DNA of 37,619 nucleotides, from positions 18,792-56,410 of the forward strand of contig PAZU01000005.1 in the NCBI GenBank assembly GCA_002715725.1, given 5' to 3'. How positions within the stretch are numbered: the first letter of the stretch is position 1; the number at the start of each line of letters is the position of its first letter. Made by a program: the position numbers and the translations under genes. Shown here in pieces: positions 1 through 8,599 of the stretch. The notes under the pieces were generated by a model. That model saw nothing but the letters and a program-made list of their open reading frames with translations. It was not told the origin of the DNA and made no database searches. This DNA comes from Methanobacteriota archaeon. GTDB taxonomy: Archaea; Thermoplasmatota; Poseidoniia; Poseidoniales; Poseidoniaceae.

Positions 1-218
1 GTTTCCAAATCAACTAATTCTTTACTTGCAACTGGGGAAAAGTCGGCTGGTTGATTTGTTTCTTCAGTTTGTGCAGCACCTGCTTTGAAAGCGGCAAGTT
101 GAGATTCTATTTCGGCTAACCCAACCCCGTGGGTTCTACTTACAGTATCCATCTCTAGCATTTGGTCATAGCCAGTAAGACTTGCAAGTCGAGCCAGTAC
201 TTCATGCGGAAGCGCCAT
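1..218 (-). CDS. Hypothetical protein, 3' part cut by the window edge
   Basis: An open frame runs on the minus strand from an ATG at 218 to the left edge without a stop. The ORF track omits it, presumably because no stop lies in the window. The visible part begins MALPHEVLARLASLTGYDQ and becomes Ala/Glu/Gln-rich, as expected of a soluble helical or linker segment. A GAGGGTG purine-rich stretch about 10 nt upstream supports this start; an in-frame ATG at 266 would add 16 residues. It is divergent from the gene starting at 327. I do not recognise the family. The coding call rests on the unbroken frame and sensible composition over about 72 codons. Confidence 0.6.
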   Translation of the reverse strand, partial: MALPHEVLARLASLTGYDQMLEMDTVSRTHGVGLAEIESQLAAFKAGAAQTEETNQPADFSPVASKELVDLE

Positions 219-326
219 GAAAGGTCTGGCACCCTCATTCCCATTGAAGGTTCGTTTTGAGTGCATCCAAAAATACAGATTCATTCTGTGAGGAAATTTC
301 AACAACAACTCACCGGTAGGAGTATT

Positions 327-1121
327 ATGGCGAACTCTCCTCGTTTGTGGGCAAATCCTCCTGGAAATTCGCCGCTACCATTGCCCTCTAAGCCAATGTT
401 TTTCTCGGCATCAGAATTGAGTGAAATGTCATTTCCAATTATGCCTGAAGCTGAAAGCATAGATCTATCTGGTTTCAAAGAATATGTAGGAGAATTCATC
501 CTTGAGAATGGTAAGATGGTAAAGGATGTAATCAATTTAGATAATCGTAGACCTTTACTTATTGTCGGCGAATTGGCAAATCCATATCGATTGTGTGACC
601 TAATGGCGCCGGATATGCCAATCATTCCTGTAAGATTGGAAGGAATCTGCAGAACTTGGGCTGATAATCTAGATGCTAGAGATATTCAACCGGGGATTCA
701 TCATGTAACTCTGGCAAGATCTCCTGGCTGGTGGGAGCGTTCTTTCATCACTTTACTTGAGTTACCTGACATGAAGAAATTGGTCTCTTGGCTAGATGGT
801 CCAAACTCTATGACATGGGCTCCGAAAAGACTAGCTGAAGGAGTTATTCGACTAGAAAATGACATGGATATAATGCCCCCGAAATTTGAAGAAATTTCAT
901 GGGACGGGATAGAAGAAAGGGTTGAAGTCGATGTTCCCGCACCTAATGGCCCTACTCTTGATTTGTCGACAATAATGGTGCCAATTAATACCCGCTCTGG
1001 GTGTTACAATAGTCGTGGAAGAGTGATTCGCTGTGCACACTATCCACAGACAGAATTCCATGAAACACTGTTCAGAAGAGGTTCTTCATTCAAGTGGAAC
1101 CAGATGTTGAATTATTTGTGA
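327..1121 (+). CDS. Hypothetical soluble protein, 264 aa
   Basis: I do not recognise this protein. The ORF track opens at a GTG (261) that would overlap the alternative start of the divergent left-edge gene; the ATG at 327, with GGAG 5 nt upstream, is the better start. There is no signal peptide or membrane segment. The N-terminal 30 residues are Pro/Ser-rich, the middle is mixed alpha/beta (LLIVGELANPYRLCDLM), a WWERSF segment follows, and two Cys and several His near the C terminus (CYNSRGRVIRCAHYP) could bind metal, though that is a guess. It ends 13 bp from the convergent esterase gene. Confidence 0.75.
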   Translation: MANSPRLWANPPGNSPLPLPSKPMFFSASELSEMSFPIMPEAESIDLSGFKEYVGEFILENGKMVKDVINLDNRRPLLIVGELANPYRLCDLMAPDMPIIPVRLEGICRTWADNLDARDIQPGIHHVTLARSPGWWERSFITLLELPDMKKLVSWLDGPNSMTWAPKRLAEGVIRLENDMDIMPPKFEEISWDGIEERVEVDVPAPNGPTLDLSTIMVPINTRSGCYNSRGRVIRCAHYPQTEFHETLFRRGSSFKWNQMLNYL

Positions 1122-1134
1122 AATTCAACATCTT

Positions 1135-2082
1135 TTAATTTGAGAATTGGGTTAAAAACTGCCAAATAAGCTGATATGTTTCAGTTCCAGATATTTCTCC
1201 GGGCCAAGTATGGCCGCCAAATTCTAATCCATAATGCTCGATAAGGACGCCGTTAGAACAGTCACTATGTACAATGTGTTCAATGTCTAAATGATAGTGT
1301 GAATTTTCATCCTGACAGTTTGATTTATCAGCCCAATAATCGATCATGCCGGGAATATTACTCATGGTTCCAACGCCTTCATGCTCACCATCTTTCCAAT
1401 CCCAATCTTCATCATAATCGATAATTAAATCCAATTTACCATGTATGTGCATAACCGCCATACTTCCGTACAAATCACAAGTAGCAGGGCTTACTGGCAT
1501 AGTTCCAGCAAATGATGCAACCGCTGCAAATCTGCTATTCAATTGGCATGCTACTTCGTAAGTGAACATAGAACCTAATGAATATCCAATTGCATACAAT
1601 TTATCTTGGTCTACACAATACACCTTTGACAATTCATCGACAATTGTTTCTGCAAAATCATTGTCGTCCCTTGAGGTTGCAGCACTATTTAGGAACCATT
1701 CGCCCTCTGAAGCGGTTCTATCATCTTCTGCAATAACATAAGCCATTATGAATTTCTCTTGCTCAGCTAAATCATCAAATTCTTCCTGCTGTGGGAAATC
1801 CTCTTCTGCATCGCCACCACCGTGGAAGGCTAAGATTACCGGTAATTTTGTTCCGGCATCAGAACTAGGAGCTGTTAATCGGAAATATCTCTCTTCTCCA
1901 TTAACTAAAACCACAGTCATTGATTGGTTAATTGGTTCAGAAGGAGCTGAACAGGGCGTTTCCACTTGGACTAACTCTTCAGCATCTATTTTTGGCTCAT
2001 CGACTATTTCTTCTGTGCAGCCTGCAAGAGGAAATGCCAACAAGATACAAACTACCATCAACGGCATCAAAGGTTTGCCCAT
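1135..2082 (-). CDS. Secreted lipoprotein esterase of the PHB-depolymerase/feruloyl-esterase type
   Basis: An alpha/beta hydrolase exported as a lipoprotein. Residues 1-22 are a signal sequence ending in the lipobox LAGC, so Cys22 is the likely lipidated residue. Hydrolase features: an oxyanion-region HGGGD near residue 88, a nucleophile elbow GYSLGS (Ser near residue 168), an Asp-rich segment around residue 220, and a terminal FGGHTWPG carrying the likely catalytic His. The order and the GGHTWPG ending match LpqC/COG3509-type PHB depolymerases and esterases. The real substrate cannot be read from the sequence; breakdown of extracellular polyester or feruloyl/acetyl-ester polysaccharide is possible. 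The length of 315 aa is typical. It is convergent with the preceding hypothetical gene. Confidence 0.82.
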   Translation of the reverse strand: MGKPLMPLMVVCILLAFPLAGCTEEIVDEPKIDAEELVQVETPCSAPSEPINQSMTVVLVNGEERYFRLTAPSSDAGTKLPVILAFHGGGDAEEDFPQQEEFDDLAEQEKFIMAYVIAEDDRTASEGEWFLNSAATSRDDNDFAETIVDELSKVYCVDQDKLYAIGYSLGSMFTYEVACQLNSRFAAVASFAGTMPVSPATCDLYGSMAVMHIHGKLDLIIDYDEDWDWKDGEHEGVGTMSNIPGMIDYWADKSNCQDENSHYHLDIEHIVHSDCSNGVLIEHYGLEFGGHTWPGEISGTETYQLIWQFLTQFSN

Positions 2083-2219
2083 GTTAATACCAATTAGTAA
2101 AATGTTAATAATTTAACCCAAATGTAATTTCCTATTCTCCGCTAATTCAAACCACTGAATGCACATTGGAATAAATTACAGCACCGTCTTGGGGCCCCCG
2201 GGATTACCCGAATTACGTC

Positions 2220-2227
2220 AATATATT
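2220..2227 (+). promoter_or_regulatory. Putative TATA box for the 82-aa winged-helix gene (leaderless)
   Basis: AATATATT is centred about 25 nt before the ATG at 2248. In archaea transcription starts about 25 nt after the TATA centre, so the mRNA would begin at or next to the ATG. No Shine-Dalgarno-like sequence precedes the ATG, which also fits a leaderless message. Confidence 0.5.
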
Positions 2228-2247
2228 CTCATGTCGTATTACATTAC

Positions 2248-2496
2248 ATGAATGGAAGGGGCTCTCAGAAAACAGCAAGACTAGAACGTTTGAAGATGGA
2301 AATTACAGAGTATGTTACTAGAAACCCTGGTTGCTCGGCTGCAGATATTGTAGATCATCTCTCTAACACTCTACGTATGCGTAATCATGGACTGACATCA
2401 AGAAAGGTTGGATTCTTTATTCCGAGATACCTGAAGAATATTGTCTTGTTCAAACTTGACCGTTCTACTGGTAAGAGAATATACAGCACAGCATGA
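2248..2496 (+). CDS. Small winged-helix-like DNA-binding protein, 82 aa
   Basis: A small basic protein. After a Lys/Arg-rich start, residues about 12-80 read as a winged helix: helix 1 (LKMEITEYVTRNPG), helix 2 (SAADIVDHLSN), a turn, a recognition-like helix (TSRKVGFFIPRYLKN), then a two-strand wing (VLFKLDRSTGKRIYS). GCSAADIVDHLS resembles the HTH entry of ArsR/MarR-like regulators. The fold is inferred from the secondary-structure pattern; no target is known. It is preceded by a good TATA-like box and lies 32 bp before the acyltransferase gene, so it may share a transcript with the amino-sugar genes. Confidence 0.72.
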   Translation: MNGRGSQKTARLERLKMEITEYVTRNPGCSAADIVDHLSNTLRMRNHGLTSRKVGFFIPRYLKNIVLFKLDRSTGKRIYSTA

Positions 2497-2528
2497 AAAG
2501 GTCAAATCGATGTGTGTAATGGGATGCT

Positions 2529-3188
2529 ATGATGAGCGCCCCTAATGCAGAGGAACTTTGGCCTTCACTCGATGAATCGATAGGGCGTCAACCTTGCTTT
2601 CCTTCAGGCCCTGCATGGGCGATTTTGCCTACTTTGAAAGGGCAGATTGAGGACATGTTAGGAGAAATTGGTCCGAATCATCGCGAAGGCGTTAGCATTG
2701 ATTCCTCGAAAGGGATTGTTCACATCGATGATTCTGCGATTATTGAGCCGGGAATTCACATAATTGGCCCAGCATACATTGGACCAAATGCAACAATTCG
2801 ACACGGAGCATATATCAGAGAATATTCATGGATTTGTGCGAATTCGTTAGTAGGACATGCTAGTGAAACCAAACATAGTGTTCTACTTCCTGGTGCAAAG
2901 GCGCCTCATTTCAACTATGTTGGAGACTCCATACTCGGGCCAAATGTAAATCTTGGAGCGGGAGTTAAACTATCAAATCTAAGAAACGATGGTGGTGAAG
3001 TTTACACTCGATTGAATGGTGAAAGAATCGCTACTGGGTTAAGGAAATTTGGCGCAATAATTGGTGAGTCGTCACAGCTAGGGTGTAATGCTGTAACTAA
3101 TCCAGGAGTAGTATTGGGGCCAAGATGTATGATTATGCCTAATTCCACGATAACGGGAATCCATGATTCAGATTCTACAATCAGGTGA
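2529..3188 (+). CDS. Left-handed beta-helix acyltransferase, GlmU C-terminal-domain-like
   Basis: A stand-alone hexapeptide-repeat acyltransferase. From about residue 65 the protein shows imperfect hexapeptides (IEPGIHI, IGPAYI, IGPNAT, LGPNVNLGAG, IGESSQLGCN, VVLGPR) typical of left-handed beta helices. The segment KAPHFNYVGDS, with its His near residue 126, followed by LGPNVNLGAGVKLSNLRNDG, matches the acetyltransferase half of GlmU and of archaeal bifunctional sugar-1-phosphate nucleotidyltransferases (ST0452 type). The nucleotidyltransferase half is missing; the N-terminal ~60 residues show no GGxGTR motif. With glmM starting 4 nt later, the likely reaction is acetylation of glucosamine-1-phosphate toward UDP-GlcNAc. 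Start: tandem ATGs at 2529/2532. Confidence 0.82.
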   Translation: MMSAPNAEELWPSLDESIGRQPCFPSGPAWAILPTLKGQIEDMLGEIGPNHREGVSIDSSKGIVHIDDSAIIEPGIHIIGPAYIGPNATIRHGAYIREYSWICANSLVGHASETKHSVLLPGAKAPHFNYVGDSILGPNVNLGAGVKLSNLRNDGGEVYTRLNGERIATGLRKFGAIIGESSQLGCNAVTNPGVVLGPRCMIMPNSTITGIHDSDSTIR

Positions 3189-3192
3189 TAGA

Positions 3193-4713
3193 ATGCTATT
3201 CGGCACCGATGGAATCCGTGGCGAAGTTGTGGACTCTCCAAACAACGATGAGGATGCAATTTCGTATTTAGTAGATGAACGTAAGATTTCTCCTAGACTG
3301 ATGAAGTTGGTTGGTGAAGCACTCTCTAGAAGTGTACCGGTCGGTTCTCAAGTGATTATCGGCTGGGATGACCGGCCTAAGAATGCGGAATTGGTCGCGT
3401 CGCTAACTGTAGGGTTACATTTGGGGGACTGCAAAGTAATTCACGGCGGCATATGCGCTACTCCGGGGCTACATAACGCTCTACTAGAAACCAAATCCGC
3501 ACTTGGTTGTATGATTACTGCGAGCCACAATCCAGTTTCTGATTCTGGAATCAAAGTGTTTGATTCTTCAGGATTCAAAACCAGCCCGTCTTTGGAGGGA
3601 AAAATTTCAGAATTAGTAGTGCAATTGGCCGCTGAAGACAGAGAGGTTGACGAAAGTGAAGTCGTAGGTTTAGCAAACCCTGACTCGTTTTTCGAGGCCG
3701 ACTTGGCGCACCAAAATTTGTTAATCGTTAGACTAGCCGAATTCGCAGGAATGTTTGCACCTCCTTCAATAGATCAGATTTTAATCGATTCATCCAAAGG
3801 CGCTGCAAGCGAATGGTTGTCTAAATTCCTTGGTCAAGCAGGTGTTGAGGCTGAGGAGGTTTCTGTCCATGCAAGTGCATTAAACCTAAACTGCGGTGCT
3901 GGCGAGTTTAGTCCTACAGACACTTGGACTTGGGAAGAAGCCGCAAAAGATTCGCATGTTCTCATCAATTCACTACAAAAGACAAACAAAGGCCAGATTA
4001 TTGCGGCTGCATTAGATGGAGATGGCGATAGGTGCCTACTTATCGAATCAACAGAAGATGGCTGTAGAATTGTGGATGGTGATGAAATGGCAGACCACAT
4101 TTTACGTTCTGCTAATGGTAAGTGGCATTTGGCTGCAAGTATTGAATCTGACTTGTCTCTAGCATCATCGCTCGACCGATTAAATGCGGATGTCGAATTC
4201 TCTCAAACAGCGGTTGGTGATAGATGGTTATCGCATGCGCTAAGGGCGTCTGAATCTAGAGTCTTAGGTGTTGAAGATTCGGGGCACTTAGTGATGTCTT
4301 CTCCAAACCTCCACGGAGGGAGGTGCCTCGTAGGAGATGGCGTAGCGAGTCTTTTAGCAGTACTTTGTGCTATGTCTTGTGAAGACAGGAGTCCTGCATT
4401 TACAAAAGGATTCAAACGACGAATTTCAGTTTCTCCATCTAATCGTTCTAAATGGACGGGGAATAATGATTTGGCAAATACTGTCGAACACATCGCCACC
4501 AAAAATCTAGGTGAAATGAAACGTAGCGGATTGGTTGGCGAATCTAATCTGATGTTACTAGAAAAAGATGGCATATCATTAGGGATTCGAAATTCAGGCA
4601 CTCAGGCGAAAACAAATGTTTCACTACGCGTTGCATCAGGCAAGGATTATTTGCAATCATTAGAGGCGATGGAGCAAATTCTTGCGACATTACGAGAAGA
4701 ATTATCTAACTAG
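3193..4713 (+). CDS. glmM: Phosphoglucosamine mutase (alpha-D-phosphohexomutase family)
   Basis: Interconverts glucosamine-6-phosphate and glucosamine-1-phosphate. The true start is the ATG at 3193, giving MLFGTDGIRGEV, the standard N terminus; the ORF track's 3163 start overlaps the preceding gene. All four signature loops are present: catalytic phosphoserine loop TASHNP (about residue 110), Mg-binding DGDGDR (about 275), sugar-binding GVEDSGH (about 358) and phosphate-binding RNSGT (about 465). The 506-aa length is somewhat above the usual ~450. It follows the GlmU-like acyltransferase by 4 nt, so the two are almost certainly co-transcribed. A phosphomannomutase role is less likely given GTDGIRG and the partner gene. 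Its stop overlaps the convergent membrane-protein gene by 4 nt. Confidence 0.93.
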   Translation: MLFGTDGIRGEVVDSPNNDEDAISYLVDERKISPRLMKLVGEALSRSVPVGSQVIIGWDDRPKNAELVASLTVGLHLGDCKVIHGGICATPGLHNALLETKSALGCMITASHNPVSDSGIKVFDSSGFKTSPSLEGKISELVVQLAAEDREVDESEVVGLANPDSFFEADLAHQNLLIVRLAEFAGMFAPPSIDQILIDSSKGAASEWLSKFLGQAGVEAEEVSVHASALNLNCGAGEFSPTDTWTWEEAAKDSHVLINSLQKTNKGQIIAAALDGDGDRCLLIESTEDGCRIVDGDEMADHILRSANGKWHLAASIESDLSLASSLDRLNADVEFSQTAVGDRWLSHALRASESRVLGVEDSGHLVMSSPNLHGGRCLVGDGVASLLAVLCAMSCEDRSPAFTKGFKRRISVSPSNRSKWTGNNDLANTVEHIATKNLGEMKRSGLVGESNLMLLEKDGISLGIRNSGTQAKTNVSLRVASGKDYLQSLEAMEQILATLREELSN

Positions 4714-7700
4714 GTGTTAGCTAATTCTTCCTCAAACTTTTGACCTAACCAGGTGACTAATCCGAGTAACACAGCCGTTGCCATCAACATTATCAGAAGC
4801 ATCAATGATGTTGCTCCTGAAAGCATTAACACACCAGCAATTATCCACGCTAAAATTAGGTCAAGTGCTCCGAATACTCTCCAGCCACGGCGCAAAGTTA
4901 CAACGCCAATCAGCCAAGATGTTGTTGAAACCACTAACATCAGAGTCATCATCAAAACAGTAGTGTGCTCATAGTGTCCAAATGCTCCAGAGGGTATCAA
5001 AAGATGGCCGATCCATAGACCAGATGATATCCAAACTTGGTTGTCGCTTACGACACAATAAACCGAATATAGTAAACCGATAGATCCAGATGCAATCATG
5101 AATATTGCTGTGGTTCCATCAAGAATAGAAATCCATTCTCCCAAGGCATTCCAACTGATTGGCAAGAACAATGTGACACCGACTAATACTGCAGGTTGAA
5201 TCCATTTTATTGCATTCTTAAGAGCAAATATACTTGCTAAAATACCGGCTATTCCAAATGAGATTGCAATGGCCATAACTGCCCAAGATATCCTCCCCAC
5301 TGCCCCTCTGTGGTCACCTAACCCGCGCTTTATCCTCTCGGATTCAACCCATTCAAACAGTAATACTGCTATGACTAAGAATACCTCCAAAGAAATCACT
5401 GGAACAATCCACGATAGTTCATCGCTAAATGTTGGAACAAGTTGAATGGTATCTACTCCCATTAGCGAAGTAAGAACTCTAGAACTCAGCAATAGAAGGA
5501 CAATCCCCTCTAAAACAGAAGGAATTCTCAACCCGAGATCCTTTCTGCCTAGTAATGAGATTCCAGCTAAAAGGATTAATGCGCCAAGTAGAACAAGTAC
5601 TTCCCACTGATATTCCGCTGATACATTGGCATCTCCTAATCGGCCTGCAATTTGGATCAGTGTTAGACCGCCCATCGTTATTGCAACGGGTGACTCGATT
5701 CCCATAATGTCTGGAAGTTGTAAATTGACTTGGTCTGCCCTCCAACGAGCGATGCCGATGAACAGTACCGAAATGAAGGAGGCTATCGCGATTGCTGAAA
5801 GAGATTCGCCGCTGGTCCAAGCAAAGAATACTCCGACAAGGATAGTTACAATGATGAATGAAATTACAATAGTAGGTTTGTGGTGTATATCGCCCACAAC
5901 CAAATCATAATCTCCAGATGATGAGCGACGACGTGAACGCTTTTTCTGCATCTCAGATAACTGAAGTAATTCCGCATCGACCATTTTTATCTGTGAACCT
6001 TCGCTCTCCTCTTCAATTTGAGATTTCAATTCTTGGCGTTCGAGATATTTCTCCAATCTCTCTTCTCGCTGAGAAACTTGGCGTAATCGAGACCTGATTT
6101 CGCCTTGTGCAGCGAGCCATGCTCCGGTAATTACGAAACTAATTCCTGTAAGGTAAAGAGTCATGTCATCCTCAAAACTGAGCGCTGCTAAGCCTATAGT
6201 AACTAAAACAGCTATACTTGCTACTGCAGAAGGAAGTAATCTCTCCAAGGTAGATGCTCGCGGCAGATATAGTCCAAATACGGTACAAATTGCTGCCAAA
6301 CCAGATAGACGCAGATTGGTAATATCATTAGGTAAAATGTCGCTATGGGATAGTGTTGATGTCAATGGTTCGTTCAATCCAATAATCATCAGCATAATTG
6401 CTATGAAGCCTAAAACAATCGAAATTAAATTTCCAGGCATTAATGCCTGATGAGAGAGTTTCTCGCCTTCCATTAATCGCTTAGCATTCATTTCTGACCA
6501 GTTGATTATCAGAACCGCTGAAATTCCAAATAATGCAATCCATATCGCTCCGAAGCCATATCTCCATTGGAGCACTAAAGCTGCTATTGCCCAAGATACA
6601 AGGATTGTTCTTGGAGTGCCTTGATGTCTATCCATTCTCATAGCAATTGAGTGATAAATTAACAAGAATCCCATTACTGAAATCATTCCATATGATGGAA
6701 CAACTCCCGGATTAGTAATGAATAACATTGAACAAATGATTGTGATGAAACTAATGTTCCACAATCGCATCATTCCACTATCTCTCATTCTTGCACTTAA
6801 TTCAGACATTCCCACTAATCGACCTGCAAGATTAACTCCACTCTCTCCAAGTTTGAAGTTCAATGGCACCTGAATCAATAACAATGTGATTAAGTAAATT
6901 GAAACATCTAATTCAGAGAAATTCATTGGAAGTATATCTACTGAAATCAACCTTCCTTCCAAATTGCTTGCAAAGAGAATCAGCCAAATCCACGGAACTA
7001 AAGTCGCAGTTCCTGCTAAAGAAGGCGAGTCTCTTTGTATAGCTAAGAATGCTAGTCCTACCCAAACTATGGCTTGGCACGCCAATAGAACCCTGGCCAT
7101 ACTCGTTTCTTCTGCAGGAATCAACAGGGTCAGTAAAATTGCAATCACTATTGACCCGATCCACAATACATGGTCTGATACCGCGTGCTGATGATTCAAT
7201 ATTGCGAAAGTAGTAATTCCAGCACTGAATACAGCGTATATCGACCATGGTTCAGAAAACGGGGTATCGATTATTCCTCTTACCATCAAAATTAGGATTC
7301 CCAATAATACAGGTGCAGGCCACAAAGCATAGCGTTGCAATCTTTGCCAATCTTCCCCTCGAACTACAAGATATGATGGTGTAAATGCTGACAATAGTAG
7401 TATCAATTGAGCAAGAGCGTACCCCGTTTCAAGACGGTTTGAAGCGATTGCAAGTAGTGCTCCTATCATGCCCAATCCTACTGATACTGACCAGAGCCCT
7501 GGCTTTCCAAGTCCCATCGCTTTGAAAGCTGATGAAAACCAATTCTCTGCTTTTGCAAACCTAGTAGCTGTTACGGCATTTATTCCAGTAACAGCAAACA
7601 TCAGCAAGAATAGAAGTAACTCATCGTCGAACGGTTTTATCTCAATGCCAAAGAGTGTCCAATCATTGCTGATTGCATGCAATCCGATCCATAGATATGA

Positions 7701-8555
7701 GACCGCAATCCCCAATGAAGCAAGATTTCCTGAACTCCTAAGGTAAGCAAGGCCGTGGAAAAGTAAAGTTCCAATTCCAATCATTATTGCTACGCCCTCT
7801 TCACCATATGGTCCGCCTGCAGCGGAGCCTATTGCAAGTAAAACGAGTGTGGCTTGAGTAGCGATTGCATCTTCATTATGGTACTGTGCAACCGCAATAT
7901 TAAGCGCTACTAGACCCAGTAATGATGCACCTAATTCCGATTCTCCAATCCAATCCCATGCATACATCGAAATTGCCAAGCCATACAGAATTTTCATCGA
8001 AATGATAACCCAAGTTATTCCGAGTAGATGCATTCTTTCTCGCGGAATCCATATTTGGCCCAGCCACATTCCAAAGCCAGCCATGAGTAACAATCCAATC
8101 GCTGAAATTGTATGACTAAAGATTGGTGAAGTTCCTACAATTGTGCCTATAGCAGACCAGACTACAATCATCGAAATCATTAGACCATAATGCAATCTTT
8201 TCTCTCCTTCCATCGCATACTCGGTTACACTGTCGACTTCAGGGGCCGTTTCTACCGTTCCATCGCGTTTAATACGACTAGGTATATCGCCCCGCGAAAA
8301 TATCTCTGCAACTTCCCCGATAGCAATATCGACTTCTTTAGATTCTGTTTCTAAAGATTCTTTTTCTGGTTCTTCTTCGATTGAATCTTTAATCAAAAAT
8401 TTGTCAATATTGACCCCTGAATCTTTCTCAAAATTTCTTTTGGAGAGGATTTCATCTTCGGTTTCCTTCTCCATTGGTGGGGCACCAACTGAATTGGCTT
8501 TCAATATCTCCCTTCGAGGATTGATTATAGGAAGTATTCGCGTGTTTTTTTTCAT
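4710..8555 (-). CDS. Giant polytopic membrane protein, 1281 aa, unknown function
   Basis: I do not recognise this protein. Residues 1-120 are soluble, charged and Glu-rich. From about residue 125 (GLMISMIVVWSAIG) hydrophobic segments alternate with short polar loops almost to the end, implying well over 20 membrane helices. One large charged interruption at about residues 810-890 (LERQELKSQIEEE, then KKRSRRRSSSGDYD) is probably a cytoplasmic coiled coil with a basic patch. No transporter, glycosyltransferase or redox motif stood out. It may be a fusion of two membrane modules joined by this linker. Start ATG 8555 is 44 bp from the divergent pckA start, so the promoters are packed between them. 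No frame break is seen over 3.8 kb. Confidence 0.88.
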   Translation of the reverse strand: MKKNTRILPIINPRREILKANSVGAPPMEKETEDEILSKRNFEKDSGVNIDKFLIKDSIEEEPEKESLETESKEVDIAIGEVAEIFSRGDIPSRIKRDGTVETAPEVDSVTEYAMEGEKRLHYGLMISMIVVWSAIGTIVGTSPIFSHTISAIGLLLMAGFGMWLGQIWIPRERMHLLGITWVIISMKILYGLAISMYAWDWIGESELGASLLGLVALNIAVAQYHNEDAIATQATLVLLAIGSAAGGPYGEEGVAIMIGIGTLLFHGLAYLRSSGNLASLGIAVSYLWIGLHAISNDWTLFGIEIKPFDDELLLFLLMFAVTGINAVTATRFAKAENWFSSAFKAMGLGKPGLWSVSVGLGMIGALLAIASNRLETGYALAQLILLLSAFTPSYLVVRGEDWQRLQRYALWPAPVLLGILILMVRGIIDTPFSEPWSIYAVFSAGITTFAILNHQHAVSDHVLWIGSIVIAILLTLLIPAEETSMARVLLACQAIVWVGLAFLAIQRDSPSLAGTATLVPWIWLILFASNLEGRLISVDILPMNFSELDVSIYLITLLLIQVPLNFKLGESGVNLAGRLVGMSELSARMRDSGMMRLWNISFITIICSMLFITNPGVVPSYGMISVMGFLLIYHSIAMRMDRHQGTPRTILVSWAIAALVLQWRYGFGAIWIALFGISAVLIINWSEMNAKRLMEGEKLSHQALMPGNLISIVLGFIAIMLMIIGLNEPLTSTLSHSDILPNDITNLRLSGLAAICTVFGLYLPRASTLERLLPSAVASIAVLVTIGLAALSFEDDMTLYLTGISFVITGAWLAAQGEIRSRLRQVSQREERLEKYLERQELKSQIEEESEGSQIKMVDAELLQLSEMQKKRSRRRSSSGDYDLVVGDIHHKPTIVISFIIVTILVGVFFAWTSGESLSAIAIASFISVLFIGIARWRADQVNLQLPDIMGIESPVAITMGGLTLIQIAGRLGDANVSAEYQWEVLVLLGALILLAGISLLGRKDLGLRIPSVLEGIVLLLLSSRVLTSLMGVDTIQLVPTFSDELSWIVPVISLEVFLVIAVLLFEWVESERIKRGLGDHRGAVGRISWAVMAIAISFGIAGILASIFALKNAIKWIQPAVLVGVTLFLPISWNALGEWISILDGTTAIFMIASGSIGLLYSVYCVVSDNQVWISSGLWIGHLLIPSGAFGHYEHTTVLMMTLMLVVSTTSWLIGVVTLRRGWRVFGALDLILAWIIAGVLMLSGATSLMLLIMLMATAVLLGLVTWLGQKFEEELANT

Positions 8556-8599
8556 CGGCGAACCGCAAGGGACAAAGAGCGAGTGCGGGTCGAGGAACT

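Noticed and set aside
2185-2215. GC-rich patch GGGGCCCCCGGGATTACCCG as part of a tRNA
   Set aside because: No T-arm GTTCGA-type consensus, acceptor stem or anticodon arm could be arranged around it; it remains unexplained.
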